Origin: Lactobacillus sp. CBA3605
Lineage (GTDB): Bacteria; Bacillota; Bacilli; Lactobacillales; Lactobacillaceae
Direction: 5' to 3'
Assembly (NCBI RefSeq): GCF_002970915.1
Contig: NZ_CP027190.1
Span: forward strand, 1,674,001 to 1,738,000
Length of the DNA stretch: 64,000 bases
The first letter of the stretch is position 1. Each line of letters opens with the position of its first letter. The position numbers and the translations under genes were made by a program. Positions 34,092-42,691 of this stretch are shown here, one piece after another. Under the pieces are notes generated by a model, which saw nothing but the letters and a program-made list of their open reading frames with translations, was not told the origin of the DNA and made no database searches.

Positions 34092-35054
34092 TTAGGCCTG
34101 CTTACGAGCTGCGGCGACTAAGTTATCGGGTAAGACATCATCGAAGGCGTGGAACTTATCAATAATGGTGTTAGCTGAATTTTGAAATTTATGTTGTTCT
34201 GGGGCAGTCAAGGCTAACGTCGTGACTGATTCAATCCCGTCTTTGCCAATAATAGCGGGTTGACCAACGTAAGTCCCGTATTTTTCGCTGTAGGCAGAAA
34301 CCGGACAAGCTAATCGGGCATTAGCAAAAACGGCTTCACTTAACTTAACGGCACAAGTTGCAATGGCAAAGCTGGTATACCCTTTACCAGAGTGAACGGC
34401 CCAACCGCCATGCCGAGCTTCTGCTTCTAGTGCATCTAAGTCCAAATGATGGGATTTAACGAGGTCAGTAATGGGAATGCCGTTAACTTGGACCGTCGAC
34501 CAAGCGGTGAACTGAGATTCGCCGTGTTCGCCATAAACGTAACCGCTAATGTTTTTAGGATCGCAGTCAAAAGTTTCGGCAACCACTTTTTGCATCCGGG
34601 CCGTATCCAAAAAGGTTCCGGTGCCAAAGACTTGTTGGCGCGAAAGTCCGGTGGCCCGCTGGAAGTAGTGGGTGATCGCATCACAAGGATTCATCGTATC
34701 GATTGCCACGCCATTAAAACCGGTGGCCTTAACCTTAGGTGCAATTGACTGGACAATCTGTTTGGTGTATTCGAATTCTGCCCAGCGATTGCCGGAAGCA
34801 TGATCTAGAGCGTGAATATTACCACTAGTAATGAATAAAATATCAGTATCGGTTAATTCGCTGTAGTCGTTGATTTTGATAATGGTACGACTATCTAATC
34901 GAGCTTGCGCATCTTGCAAATCTAATTGTTCAGCGCGGGCCTTAGCTTGATTGGTGTCGATTAAAATTAATTCATCAGCAATTCCTTTACAAACTAAAGT
35001 ATAAGCAATGGTGGCGCCGACGTGGCCCACCCCGATAATGGCATATTTACGCAT
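34092..35054 (-). CDS. hicD: L-2-hydroxyisocaproate dehydrogenase (lactate/malate dehydrogenase family)
   Basis: A 320-residue NAD-dependent dehydrogenase that reduces branched 2-keto acids to L-2-hydroxy acids. The NAD motif is GVGHVGATIAY, catalytic His in GEHGESQF and Arg in LDTARMQ. GTGTFLDTARMQ, AWSTVQV and EARHGGWAV..GKGYTSF match L-HicDH of Weissella/Lactobacillus more closely than lactate dehydrogenase, hence the name. The ATG at 35054 follows AGGAGG by nine bases; earlier ATGs abut or precede that site. It may reoxidise NADH with keto acids from amino acid breakdown. Confidence 0.85.
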   Translation of the reverse strand: MRKYAIIGVGHVGATIAYTLVCKGIADELILIDTNQAKARAEQLDLQDAQARLDSRTIIKINDYSELTDTDILFITSGNIHALDHASGNRWAEFEYTKQIVQSIAPKVKATGFNGVAIDTMNPCDAITHYFQRATGLSRQQVFGTGTFLDTARMQKVVAETFDCDPKNISGYVYGEHGESQFTAWSTVQVNGIPITDLVKSHHLDLDALEAEARHGGWAVHSGKGYTSFAIATCAVKLSEAVFANARLACPVSAYSEKYGTYVGQPAIIGKDGIESVTTLALTAPEQHKFQNSANTIIDKFHAFDDVLPDNLVAAARKQA

Positions 35055-35128
35055 AAACATCATCCTCCTGTTTTTTGTTAATAAGATTAAAATTAGCAAT
35101 CTAATTTATTTTTAATATAACGAGGCCT

Positions 35129-35175
35129 AGCTTACAGCGGGCGTCAGCGCCTGTCAATTGTCGAAAACGGTTTCT
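35129..35175 (-). promoter_or_regulatory. hicD promoter with adjacent cre-like box
   Basis: Minus strand: TTGACA (35152-35157), 17-bp spacer, TAAGCT (35129-35134). Right behind the -35, 35161-35175 (TCGAAAACGGTTTCT) matches the cre consensus but for one base. Confidence 0.55.
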
Positions 35176-35264
35176 TGATGAGGTCATTATAATATTAAGT
35201 ACGGTACTAAGCTGTGCCGATAAGTTACCATGCTTGGATTAAGATAATTAACCCAAAATAGATA

Positions 35265-35281
35265 TGTTATAAGATATAACA
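35265..35281 (+). promoter_or_regulatory. GlnR box 1 upstream of amtB
   Basis: TGTTATAAGATATAACA fits the GlnR/TnrA consensus TGTNA-N7-TNACA exactly and is a near-perfect palindrome. It lies 105 bp upstream of a second box at the promoter. The other parts of this 360-bp gap are AT-rich with no gene. Confidence 0.7.
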
Positions 35282-35369
35282 AACAACAGCCTTAATCGGT
35301 TAATAATCTGAATAAAAAAAGCAAAATAACCCGAATTATTAAAAAATAATGGGCAATTCTAATAATTAA

Positions 35370-35386
35370 TGTTATAATTTCTCACA
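35370..35386 (+). promoter_or_regulatory. GlnR box 2 overlapping the amtB -10
   Basis: TGTTATAATTTCTCACA also fits TGTNA-N7-TNACA. It contains the likely -10 TATAAT (35373-35378), so GlnR binding here would repress amtB when nitrogen is plentiful. Confidence 0.65.
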
Positions 35387-35414
35387 TCAAATGGTATGGA
35401 TTGGAGTTATGATT

Positions 35415-36731
35415 ATGAATGCTGCAAATTCAACGTTCTTAGTTCTATCTAGTATATTGGTATTGTTCATGACACCGGGCTTAGCCTTCTTTTACGGTGG
35501 CTTAGTCTCTAAACGGAACGTTGTTAATACGATGTTATCCGTTTTTATGATTTGCGGACTCGCAATCCTACTATGGTTATTATTAGGGTATTCGCTCTCA
35601 TTCTCTGGTGATTTTGGGGGGGTTGTTGGTAATTTAAAGGCGGTCTGGTTACATGGGGTTAATCTACAAGCGCTAACGCCGACTAAAATCCCCAACGGCT
35701 TATATTTAATTTTTCAAATGATGTTTGCCATTATCACACCGGCATTGTTTGTCGGGGCAGTCGTTGGCCGGATTCGGTTTAAATTCTTGTTAGCGTTCAT
35801 TGCTTGTTGGTCCATCTTAATCTATTATCCAATGGTCCACATGGTCTGGGACAATGGGTTATTTGCCAAACTTGGGGTGATTGATTTTGCCGGTGGGACG
35901 GTTGTTCATATTAATGCCGGGATTACTGCACTAATCTTGTCAGCGTTCCTAGGGCCACGTTATAATTATGGCAAAGGTGAGACACAACATTATAATATTT
36001 TATGGGTCTTATTAGGAACTTCAATTCTCTGGATAGGCTGGTATGGATTTAATGCTGGTTCAGCATTGGCGATTAATGGGATTGCCATCCAGGCCTTCCT
36101 AACAACTACAGTTGCAACTGCGACGTCAATGATGACTTGGATGGTCATTGAAATGACGACTAAGGGAAAGCCGACTTTAGTCGGGGTCTGTACGGGGACC
36201 TTGTGTGGACTAGTTGGTATTACCCCGGCCTGTGGTTATGTGACCGTTAGTGGGGCCTTTTGGATTGGCTTAATTGCGACGCTGACGAGTTATACCTTCA
36301 TTACGTTAGTGAAACCACATTTAGGAATCGATGATGCGCTAGATGCCTTTGGTTGTCATGGTGTTTCTGGGATAGTGGGTAGTATCTTGACTGGCCTATT
36401 CGCCACGAAACAAGTGAATGCCAGTATTGCGTTAAATGGGTTGTTTTATGGTGGCGGTTGGCAGCTATTCGGGTTACAGGTGCTGGCGACCGTAGCCACG
36501 ATTGGTTTCACCACAGTGATGTGTGTGGTGATTATTGTTATTTTGAAACGTTTGATCAAAATGCGGGTCGATGTGGCCGAAGAAAAATTGGGCTTGGATC
36601 AAGGTGAACACGGTGAGGTTGCGGATTACACGGTGCCAATCAGTTCAGAATTAACCGATATTCAAAAGCATCAAGGTGAATTCCAAGGACAATTAGCCCG
36701 GTTGCTAGACCGGCATCAGCGGTTTCGGTAA
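35415..36731 (+). CDS. amtB: Ammonium transporter
   Basis: A 438-residue Amt/Rh family channel with eleven predicted membrane helices that takes up ammonium. Family landmarks: FFYGGLVSKRNVVNTM, DFAGGTVVHINAG (first twin His) and DAFGCHGVSGIVGSI (second His). The cytoplasmic C-terminus (VDVAEEKLGLDQGEHG) is the part that binds a PII protein in other species, yet no glnK gene is next to it. The ATG at 35415 has GGAG eight bases upstream; earlier ATGs at 35391 and 35409 have poorer sites. Two GlnR boxes lie upstream. Confidence 0.95.
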   Translation: MNAANSTFLVLSSILVLFMTPGLAFFYGGLVSKRNVVNTMLSVFMICGLAILLWLLLGYSLSFSGDFGGVVGNLKAVWLHGVNLQALTPTKIPNGLYLIFQMMFAIITPALFVGAVVGRIRFKFLLAFIACWSILIYYPMVHMVWDNGLFAKLGVIDFAGGTVVHINAGITALILSAFLGPRYNYGKGETQHYNILWVLLGTSILWIGWYGFNAGSALAINGIAIQAFLTTTVATATSMMTWMVIEMTTKGKPTLVGVCTGTLCGLVGITPACGYVTVSGAFWIGLIATLTSYTFITLVKPHLGIDDALDAFGCHGVSGIVGSILTGLFATKQVNASIALNGLFYGGGWQLFGLQVLATVATIGFTTVMCVVIIVILKRLIKMRVDVAEEKLGLDQGEHGEVADYTVPISSELTDIQKHQGEFQGQLARLLDRHQRFR

Positions 36732-36762
36732 AATCTTTGACAACCTAAAGTGAATTGGACAA

Positions 36763-36806
36763 AAATAATCGCTTCAAGAAGGCACAAATTCTTGAAGCGA
36801 TTATTT
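36763..36806. terminator. Bidirectional terminator
   Basis: aaataatcgcttcaagaa / ttcttgaagcgattattt, perfect 18-bp arms, between amtB and the convergent MerR gene. Confidence 0.88.
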
Positions 36807-36844
36807 GGTATCTGACAGCAAAGCGCCATTTAAAGCTGATTTCA

Positions 36845-37654
36845 CTAGGCATTAAGGATGGCAAATTCAAGCCAACCATACTTGGAGGAGCCAGTTTTAA
36901 CAAAGGTACTACTGGCGTTTATTTGCCATAAAAATTTTTCGGTTACTAGGCCATTTGCTTGGCAAAACGTTTTCAGATTCGTTAAGCCGTGATGAATACC
37001 AGCAGAATTATTTTCAACTAACACACAAGCATACTTGCCGGCATCTTTCTCGATAGTCGGCAGTGGGGCGTTGGCAGCGTCAGTAATAACTTCTCTGATT
37101 ATCCGAAATGAAGCCGTGTCGTAGTCGGCGGGCTGATCAACTGTCAAGTTAGTTAAAAAGCCTGATTTATTAGTATCCATAACAGCTAGCGAATCCAACT
37201 GATTATAGAACTCAGAGAATAATTGGGCGACCTCTTCTTCAGTACAACCGACTGATTGGCGCGAACACCAGAATTTTTTTGGGGGTCGGTCTTTAATTGC
37301 AGGTTGATAGAATGACGTGTCCGCAATGACGGCCTGATTTTCAAGCCTTTTATTAATGACCTTTTTTATTCTAACAAGTTCATTGATTTTTTCATCGATT
37401 TTACTTTGGGTGCCTAGCAGTTGCGAAATGGCAACATCGGTTGATTGATCCTTAATTTTTTTGATTTCTTCTAAGGAGATACTCAAGTTCCGTAAGCCTA
37501 GGATGAATAGTAAATCATATAACTGATCATAGTCATAGTAACGATAACCAGCGGCAGTTTTATAGTTTGGCGTAAAGAGGGCTTCTTGATCGTAAAAGAT
37601 TAAGGTCCGCCGGGTTGTATGAGCTAATTTAGCCATTTCACTTATTTTTAACAT
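36845..37654 (-). CDS. MerR family regulator with effector-binding domain
   Basis: A 269-residue regulator. The N-terminal winged helix (KISEMAKLAHTTRRTLIFYDQEALF, GYRYYDYDQL) is MerR-type, followed by a dimerisation helix about 75-110 and a C-terminal domain (about 115-269) of the GyrI-like, BmrR kind that binds small molecules. GGAGG precedes ATG 37654. It diverges from the NTF2-like pseudogene and oxidoreductase and very likely controls them; the intervening DNA contains the palindrome tataattaattata (37696-37709) and direct repeats of GTTACAG. Confidence 0.88.
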   Translation of the reverse strand: MLKISEMAKLAHTTRRTLIFYDQEALFTPNYKTAAGYRYYDYDQLYDLLFILGLRNLSISLEEIKKIKDQSTDVAISQLLGTQSKIDEKINELVRIKKVINKRLENQAVIADTSFYQPAIKDRPPKKFWCSRQSVGCTEEEVAQLFSEFYNQLDSLAVMDTNKSGFLTNLTVDQPADYDTASFRIIREVITDAANAPLPTIEKDAGKYACVLVENNSAGIHHGLTNLKTFCQANGLVTEKFLWQINASSTFVKTGSSKYGWLEFAILNA

Positions 37655-37763
37655 GGGTAAGCCTCCTTCGTTGACTGTCACGTTACGTTACAGCATATAA
37701 TTAATTATAACATGTGGTTACAGGATAATTAACTATAACTAACTAACATTAAGGAGTATATCA

Positions 37764-38195
37764 ATGACTGAACAAACAAATGAAGTTCTAACAAAATAGC
37801 TTATTGCATTAGAAAAAGGGGCCTTAGATAAGTGGTTTAAAGGGGATACAGCTGGGTACCTAGCTATCTGGTCACAGACTAACTTTTCTTACTTCGATGG
37901 CGTTGTTGAAAAGCGGATTGATACCTATCAAGACGTCAAAGCAGCGGTATTAGCTAACGTTGAAGGGAAATTATTTGCCGATAGCTATGATTTCTTGTCC
38001 CCACGCGTACAGGCTGGTGTGGATATGGCAGTTTTAACTTATCAATTGTTTGCAAAAACATCGTTAAATGATATGCGGTACAATTGTGTTGAAGTTTACC
38101 AAAAAGAGGCCAGCGGTTGGAAAGTTATCCAGTCAACTTGGTCATTTATTCGACCAATGGATATGGATTTCGGTCAGAAAAAAACGATTGTTTAA
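37764..38195 (+). pseudogene. NTF2/SnoaL-like protein gene with an amber codon at position 12
   Basis: A good AAGGAG and ATG (37764) open a 143-codon frame that reads MTEQTNEVLTK, then TAG (37797-37799), then continues in the same frame (LIALEKGALDKWFKGDTAGYL, SYFDGVVEKRIDTYQDVKAAV, ...GWKVIQSTWSFIRP) to TAA at 38195. The product would be a small SnoaL/NTF2-like (DUF4440-type) protein. CAG to TAG at one base would explain it. The rest of the frame is intact, so the event is recent, or the stop is suppressed, or it is a sequence error. It lies 30 bases before the oxidoreductase gene. Confidence 0.75.
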
Positions 38196-38225
38196 AAATA
38201 TAAAATAAACGATAGGAGTACAAAA

Positions 38226-39212
38226 ATGGCAAGTAAAATGCAAGCAATTAAAATTAGTCAACCCGTTGATACCAAAGATCTAGTCCCTGAATGGGTTGCA
38301 CGACCAGTTATTAAAGCTGGTTATGTTTTGATTAAGGTTAAGGCGTTCGGGGTGAATGAATCAGAAGTAACTAGTCGTAAAGGTGAATCTTCAGCGGATT
38401 TTTCTTATCCAAGAATATTAGGGATTGAAGGCGTCGGCGTTGTTGCAGAGGTTGGCGAAAACAGTTCATTTGAAATCGGTCAAAAGGTCGCAACGATGAT
38501 GGGTGGACTGGGAAGAGCCATTGATGGGTCCTATGCAGACTATACGTTAGTCAAAGAAGAAAATGTTATCCCGATAACGACGAGCCTAGACTGGGGCACG
38601 ATCGGTGCTTTACCTGAGATGTTGCAGACGGCTTATGGGTCACTCAGTCGCGGCTTGAATTTGCAAAAAAATGAGACCTTGTTAATTCGAGGTGGATCAT
38701 CAACGGTCGGGTTGATGGCGGCTAGTCTTGCGCAGCATTTTGGTGCAACGGTCATTTCGACGTCACGGCATGCGGAAAGTTTAACCAGTCTAAAAAAATA
38801 TGGCGCAACTTATCCATTATTAGATGATCAAGATTTTGAAAAAAACATGCAGCAAATTGCGCCGGATGGTGTGGATAAGGTATTAGAGTTGGTTGGTACA
38901 ACAACCTTACTGCAAGATATTAATTTTTTGAAAGCGGGCGGTAAGCTCTGTTTTACCGGTGCTTTGTCGGGTAAATGGACGTTAGATGATTTTTCACCAT
39001 TTATGATTCCAACGGGAATCTTCCTTACGAGCTATGCCGGTGAGGCTAAAGATCTACCAGCGAAGGTATTTAATGATATTTTGGCTGAAATTGAACGGGG
39101 CACAGTGGTTGTACCGATTGCCAAAGTCTATCATGGCTTAGCAGAAGTTGGCCAAGCCCAAGCAAATCTAGAATCTGGTCAATACAGCGGTAAGCACGTG
39201 GTGGTCCTGTAA
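38226..39212 (+). CDS. Quinone oxidoreductase-like medium-chain dehydrogenase
   Basis: A 328-residue NADPH-dependent medium-chain dehydrogenase of the quinone oxidoreductase branch. GVNESEVTSRKG and PRILGIEGVGVV form the catalytic domain; RGGSSTVGLMAASLAQHFGATVISTSR near 153-180 is the cofactor-binding Rossmann motif. The zinc-binding Cys/His set of true alcohol dehydrogenases is absent. It probably reduces quinones or reactive enones and is induced through the divergent MerR protein; that is inference. ATAGGAG precedes the ATG. Confidence 0.88.
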   Translation: MASKMQAIKISQPVDTKDLVPEWVARPVIKAGYVLIKVKAFGVNESEVTSRKGESSADFSYPRILGIEGVGVVAEVGENSSFEIGQKVATMMGGLGRAIDGSYADYTLVKEENVIPITTSLDWGTIGALPEMLQTAYGSLSRGLNLQKNETLLIRGGSSTVGLMAASLAQHFGATVISTSRHAESLTSLKKYGATYPLLDDQDFEKNMQQIAPDGVDKVLELVGTTTLLQDINFLKAGGKLCFTGALSGKWTLDDFSPFMIPTGIFLTSYAGEAKDLPAKVFNDILAEIERGTVVVPIAKVYHGLAEVGQAQANLESGQYSGKHVVVL

Positions 39213-39258
39213 AAAAGATTATAGTAGCGTAGTGAACGATGAGTTAACCGGATACAAC

Positions 39259-39316
39259 AAAAAAGCTAGTGCGACTGGGGATGATGAATCTGGCCAGCAT
39301 GCACTAGCTTTTTTAG
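39259..39316. terminator. Bidirectional terminator
   Basis: aaaaaagctagtgc / gcactagctttttt with a long loop, between convergent genes. Confidence 0.85.
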
Positions 39317-39341
39317 CTTATCTAGTTTTTTTGCGCACGAG

Positions 39342-40010
39342 CTAAAACAATGTCTGTACGGTTCCAGTCACTTCGTTACCTAAGATGGCGTTAGTCACAA
39401 GGTGGTCAAAGTAAGATGTTTCAACCACACCGGCAATCAGTCGGAGGTGTTGGTTGAGTTCGGATAAATGTGCATAGCTAGGAAATTGACAATCGATAAT
39501 TAAATTACCATTATCTGTAAGCGTGAGGCCATCACGATTGGTTGCAGTCCGAACGGTCGCTTGACCACCGCGGGCCGCTACTGATCGCATGACTAAGGCT
39601 AAAGCGCGGGGCAAAACTTCTAGTACCAATGGGATTTGGGAATCGAAATGGTCGACTACCCGTGATTGCATAGTTAATAGCCAGTATTCATCAGCTAAGT
39701 TAGCGATGATTTTTTCATTTGTATGAATGCCGCCACCACTTTTTAAAGCTGAACCGTGGTGGTCAAGCTGGTCACAACCATCAAAGGCAATATCAATGCG
39801 ATCGCAATACTGTGGGTTAATCACAGTGTAACCTAAAACGGTGGCTAATTGTTGGGTCGTTGGCGAGGGTGTCACGACCTGAATATCATTAACTAAGTTA
39901 GCGGCTTCATTAACGAGTTCAGCAACCGTTGACCCACCACCAAAGCCGACAACCATCCCCGGTTGAATGTGGGTTAATGCAGTTTGTGCAATGAGTTGTT
40001 TAATTGTCAT
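39342..40010 (-). CDS. rpiA: Ribose-5-phosphate isomerase A (divergent paralogue)
   Basis: A 222-residue RpiA, interconverting ribose 5-phosphate and ribulose 5-phosphate. Motifs are VVGFGGGSTVAELV (phosphate loop), DGCDQLD (family DGADE; both Asp kept, Glu replaced by Gln), LKSGGGIHTNEKIIA (catalytic Lys and Glu kept). The changes around the active site suggest a second, divergent copy rather than the housekeeping enzyme; the substrate could be a related sugar phosphate. The ATG at 40010 has GGAAG upstream; the frame extends 13 codons further. Confidence 0.85.
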   Translation of the reverse strand: MTIKQLIAQTALTHIQPGMVVGFGGGSTVAELVNEAANLVNDIQVVTPSPTTQQLATVLGYTVINPQYCDRIDIAFDGCDQLDHHGSALKSGGGIHTNEKIIANLADEYWLLTMQSRVVDHFDSQIPLVLEVLPRALALVMRSVAARGGQATVRTATNRDGLTLTDNGNLIIDCQFPSYAHLSELNQHLRLIAGVVETSYFDHLVTNAILGNEVTGTVQTLF

Positions 40011-40220
40011 TAGTTTCACTTCCAAAAATTGTTGGGATAAGCCTATCATACCACGGGATTGTGATCGGGATTTAGATTGCTTGCTTAATTAACTGGTACC
40101 CGTTGTTTAAAAGTCAAATTTGAGCTGATATTGAGCCGTAGAATGGGTATCTTCAGTGGTTGGTTTTACACTATAACTGTATTGATGGCTACCTTGATTA
40201 TGGTGAAAGGGGTAACAGCA

Positions 40221-40784
40221 ATGCAAAGCATTCGAAATAAACTCGAGTTAATGGCGTTGACAGTAATCATGATATTAAGTATGAGTCCCGTTGCCCAGGC
40301 AGCAACCACTCCGTTTGGTGTTAGTCGCTGGCCAAAACCGCGGGTCACATACGTGCTGACCGGATCCACACATTACCGGCAAATCTATACTACGGCGATT
40401 AAGGCTTGGAATGCAACCGGTCAATTTCGATTCGTGCCGGGTTCTGCGGCACATCATCAGGTGACTTTGGGGACTAGTACAGCGACGACCGGACGCTATC
40501 ATCTGTTAGCTGGACTAACGTTAACGTATGAGCAAGCTGATCATTACTTTACTAAGGCGCAAGTCCTGCTGTTAACGCGAAATTTAGCGACTTATCATTA
40601 CACCACTGCGGATCAAATTCATGTGGCTGAGCATGAACTTGGGCATGTGATTGGCTTACAACATAGTCGTGATGCCTATAGTGTGATGTTAGCCGACAAT
40701 CGTTACAATCATATTAGTCAGGCCGATATTGTGGCGGTCAAAAAGCGTTATCAGTTACCGGTTGGCGAAGCGTCAACTAAATAG
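40221..40784 (+). CDS. Secreted matrixin-like zinc metalloprotease
   Basis: A 187-residue protein with a signal peptide (about 1-28, ending AQA) and a zinc site HELGHVIGLQH near 138-148, the metzincin consensus HExxHxxGxxH, followed by the Met-turn SVMLAD. The fold fits matrixins (matrix-metalloprotease-like) found as small secreted proteins in lactobacilli. The target is unknown. The ATG at 40221 follows AAAGGGG; the frame opens 30 codons earlier without a convincing site. Confidence 0.85.
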   Translation: MQSIRNKLELMALTVIMILSMSPVAQAATTPFGVSRWPKPRVTYVLTGSTHYRQIYTTAIKAWNATGQFRFVPGSAAHHQVTLGTSTATTGRYHLLAGLTLTYEQADHYFTKAQVLLLTRNLATYHYTTADQIHVAEHELGHVIGLQHSRDAYSVMLADNRYNHISQADIVAVKKRYQLPVGEASTK

Positions 40785-40873
40785 TTTTTAAATTGCATGA
40801 CCAGTATAGCTATCAATTCAATAAAGGTAACGCCGCACCTCACTGGTTTTGATTTAACCGGTGTTCACTTTTG

Positions 40874-40908
40874 ATGCCCCAATTAAGATTTTAATCGGGG
40901 CATTTTAG
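40874..40908 (+). terminator. Terminator of the protease gene
   Basis: tgccccaatta / ttaatcggggca hairpin followed by TTTT. Confidence 0.8.
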
Positions 40909-40944
40909 GGTTGATAAGTTTAAAATATTAAACCTTGATATTGA

Positions 40945-41001
40945 TTGACACTCCTTTAAAATAATTCTAAACTAGAGCTAATGTGTTGGTAAGCGCTGAC
41001 A
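40945..41001 (+). promoter_or_regulatory. Multicopper oxidase promoter with cre-like box
   Basis: TTGACA (40945-40950), 17-bp spacer, TAAACT (40968-40973). Downstream, 40987-41001 (TGGTAAGCGCTGACA) differs from the cre consensus at one base. Confidence 0.6.
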
Positions 41002-41054
41002 CTAGGACGTGATTCAATGGTAATTATTGTTTAGAATTTTAAGGGGATGTCGAA

Positions 41055-42560
41055 ATGGCAAAAAAAGTCTATACTGATTATTTTTTTGATGAACCAGCTT
41101 ATAATACACACGATGGTGGCTACATTCCGCTAGTTACACCACAATTAGCGCCACAACCGTTGGCGATTCCACCGCTGTTGCAACCGGATAAACAAACGGC
41201 GACGGATGACTATTACACGGTTAAAGCTGAAACTAGTGAAACTCAATTTTTACCAGGTAAAAAAACGAAAACTTGGGGTTATAATGCGGGATTCTTGGGG
41301 CAAACAATCGTTTTCCATAAAGGAAAACAAACGCATATTGATTTGAAGAATGCTTTACCAGAATTAACGACCTTTCATTGGCATGGGTTAAATGTGCCCG
41401 GACCAATTACGGATGGTGGCTGTCATGCGCCAGTGTATCCCGGAAAAACGAATCATATTGATTTTAAAGTCATGCAACCAGCTGCAACCACGTGGCTCCA
41501 TGCGCATCCTTGTCCATCAACGGCGACCCAAGTCTGGAAAGGCTTAGCAGCGATGGTGATTATTCAAGATGATGTAGAAGCACAATTACCATTGCCTCGA
41601 AACTATGGGGTTGATGATATTCCGTTAGTTCTACAAGACCGTGAATTTCATGCGGATAACCAGTTCGATTATCGGACTGATTATGATCCCGATGGTGTGC
41701 AAGGGCATACCGCATTAATTAACGGGACCATCAATCCTTATTTTGATGTCACGACACAACGGGTCCGCCTACGAATCTTGAACGGATCTAACCGGCGTGA
41801 ATGGCGATTGCATTTTGATGATGGGTTGACATTTGCACAAGTGGGCTCGGATGGTGGCATTATGCCAGCGCCAGTCTATCTGTCAAAACTCATGATTACT
41901 TGTGCCGAACGTGATGAAATCGTGATTGATTTCGGCCAATATCAACCTGGTGATGAAGTGACGCTGATGTCTGATGAGACCCCGTTATGTCATTTCCGGA
42001 TTAAGTCTTTTGTCCCTGATAACACGACGTTACCAGACCACTTGGTAGATATTCCCGATGAAGCGCCAACCCCCGGAGTACCTGTTCGGAAAATTACGAT
42101 GGATGGGATGGACGAAGAAGTTGCGATGGATGGCAAAAAATTTGATATGGAACGCATTGATGCGCGCCAAAAGGTCAACGATGTTGTCATTTGGGAAATT
42201 ACAAATACGAATAGCACCAAAAACGGGATGGTCCATCCGTTCCATGTACACGGGACCCAATTCACGGTTTTGGCCCGTAACGATGGCCCGGTTTATCCTA
42301 ACGAACATGGCTTAAAAGATACCGTTGGTGTTAATCCTGGCGAGACGGTTCGGATTAAAGTCAAGTTTGATTTGACTGGTGTCTACATGTATCATTGCCA
42401 TATTATTGAACATGAAGATGGTGGCATGATGGCCCAGATTGAATCGTATGATCCTGATCATCCTAAGACGTATCACCTAATGGATATGGAAACGTTACGG
42501 CAGGCATTCGCTGAAGAACAAGGCGTTAAACCAGAAGATGTTTGGATGCCAGGAATGTAA
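41055..42560 (+). CDS. Multicopper oxidase (laccase-like)
   Basis: A 501-residue oxidase that takes electrons from phenols, bilirubin-like compounds or metal ions and reduces oxygen to water. The copper ligands are all visible: TFHWHGLNVPG (HWHG near 108-111), TWLHAHPCPS (near 147-154), HPFHVHGTQF and the T1-site string YHCHIIEHEDGGMM with its axial Met. It resembles the laccase described from L. plantarum strains (established knowledge of the family). No signal peptide or Tat motif is present, so it seems to be cytoplasmic. The start follows AAGGGG. Monocistronic. Confidence 0.93.
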   Translation: MAKKVYTDYFFDEPAYNTHDGGYIPLVTPQLAPQPLAIPPLLQPDKQTATDDYYTVKAETSETQFLPGKKTKTWGYNAGFLGQTIVFHKGKQTHIDLKNALPELTTFHWHGLNVPGPITDGGCHAPVYPGKTNHIDFKVMQPAATTWLHAHPCPSTATQVWKGLAAMVIIQDDVEAQLPLPRNYGVDDIPLVLQDREFHADNQFDYRTDYDPDGVQGHTALINGTINPYFDVTTQRVRLRILNGSNRREWRLHFDDGLTFAQVGSDGGIMPAPVYLSKLMITCAERDEIVIDFGQYQPGDEVTLMSDETPLCHFRIKSFVPDNTTLPDHLVDIPDEAPTPGVPVRKITMDGMDEEVAMDGKKFDMERIDARQKVNDVVIWEITNTNSTKNGMVHPFHVHGTQFTVLARNDGPVYPNEHGLKDTVGVNPGETVRIKVKFDLTGVYMYHCHIIEHEDGGMMAQIESYDPDHPKTYHLMDMETLRQAFAEEQGVKPEDVWMPGM

Positions 42561-42639
42561 TTAATCAGCATGGGTCAAACAGGTTTTGGCTACACATGTG
42601 GGTGTTTTTAATGGTACTACTGTGATGAAATGAAAATAA

Positions 42640-42691
42640 AGTGAACTGCTAAGATTGGACCAATAGGCCGATCTTAGCGGTTCACTTTGTT
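42640..42691 (-). terminator. Terminator overlapping the end of the HPP-like gene
   Basis: aagtgaactgctaagattgg / ccgatcttagcggttcacttt hairpin; the stop codon of the minus-strand gene (42674) lies in its right arm. Confidence 0.8.
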
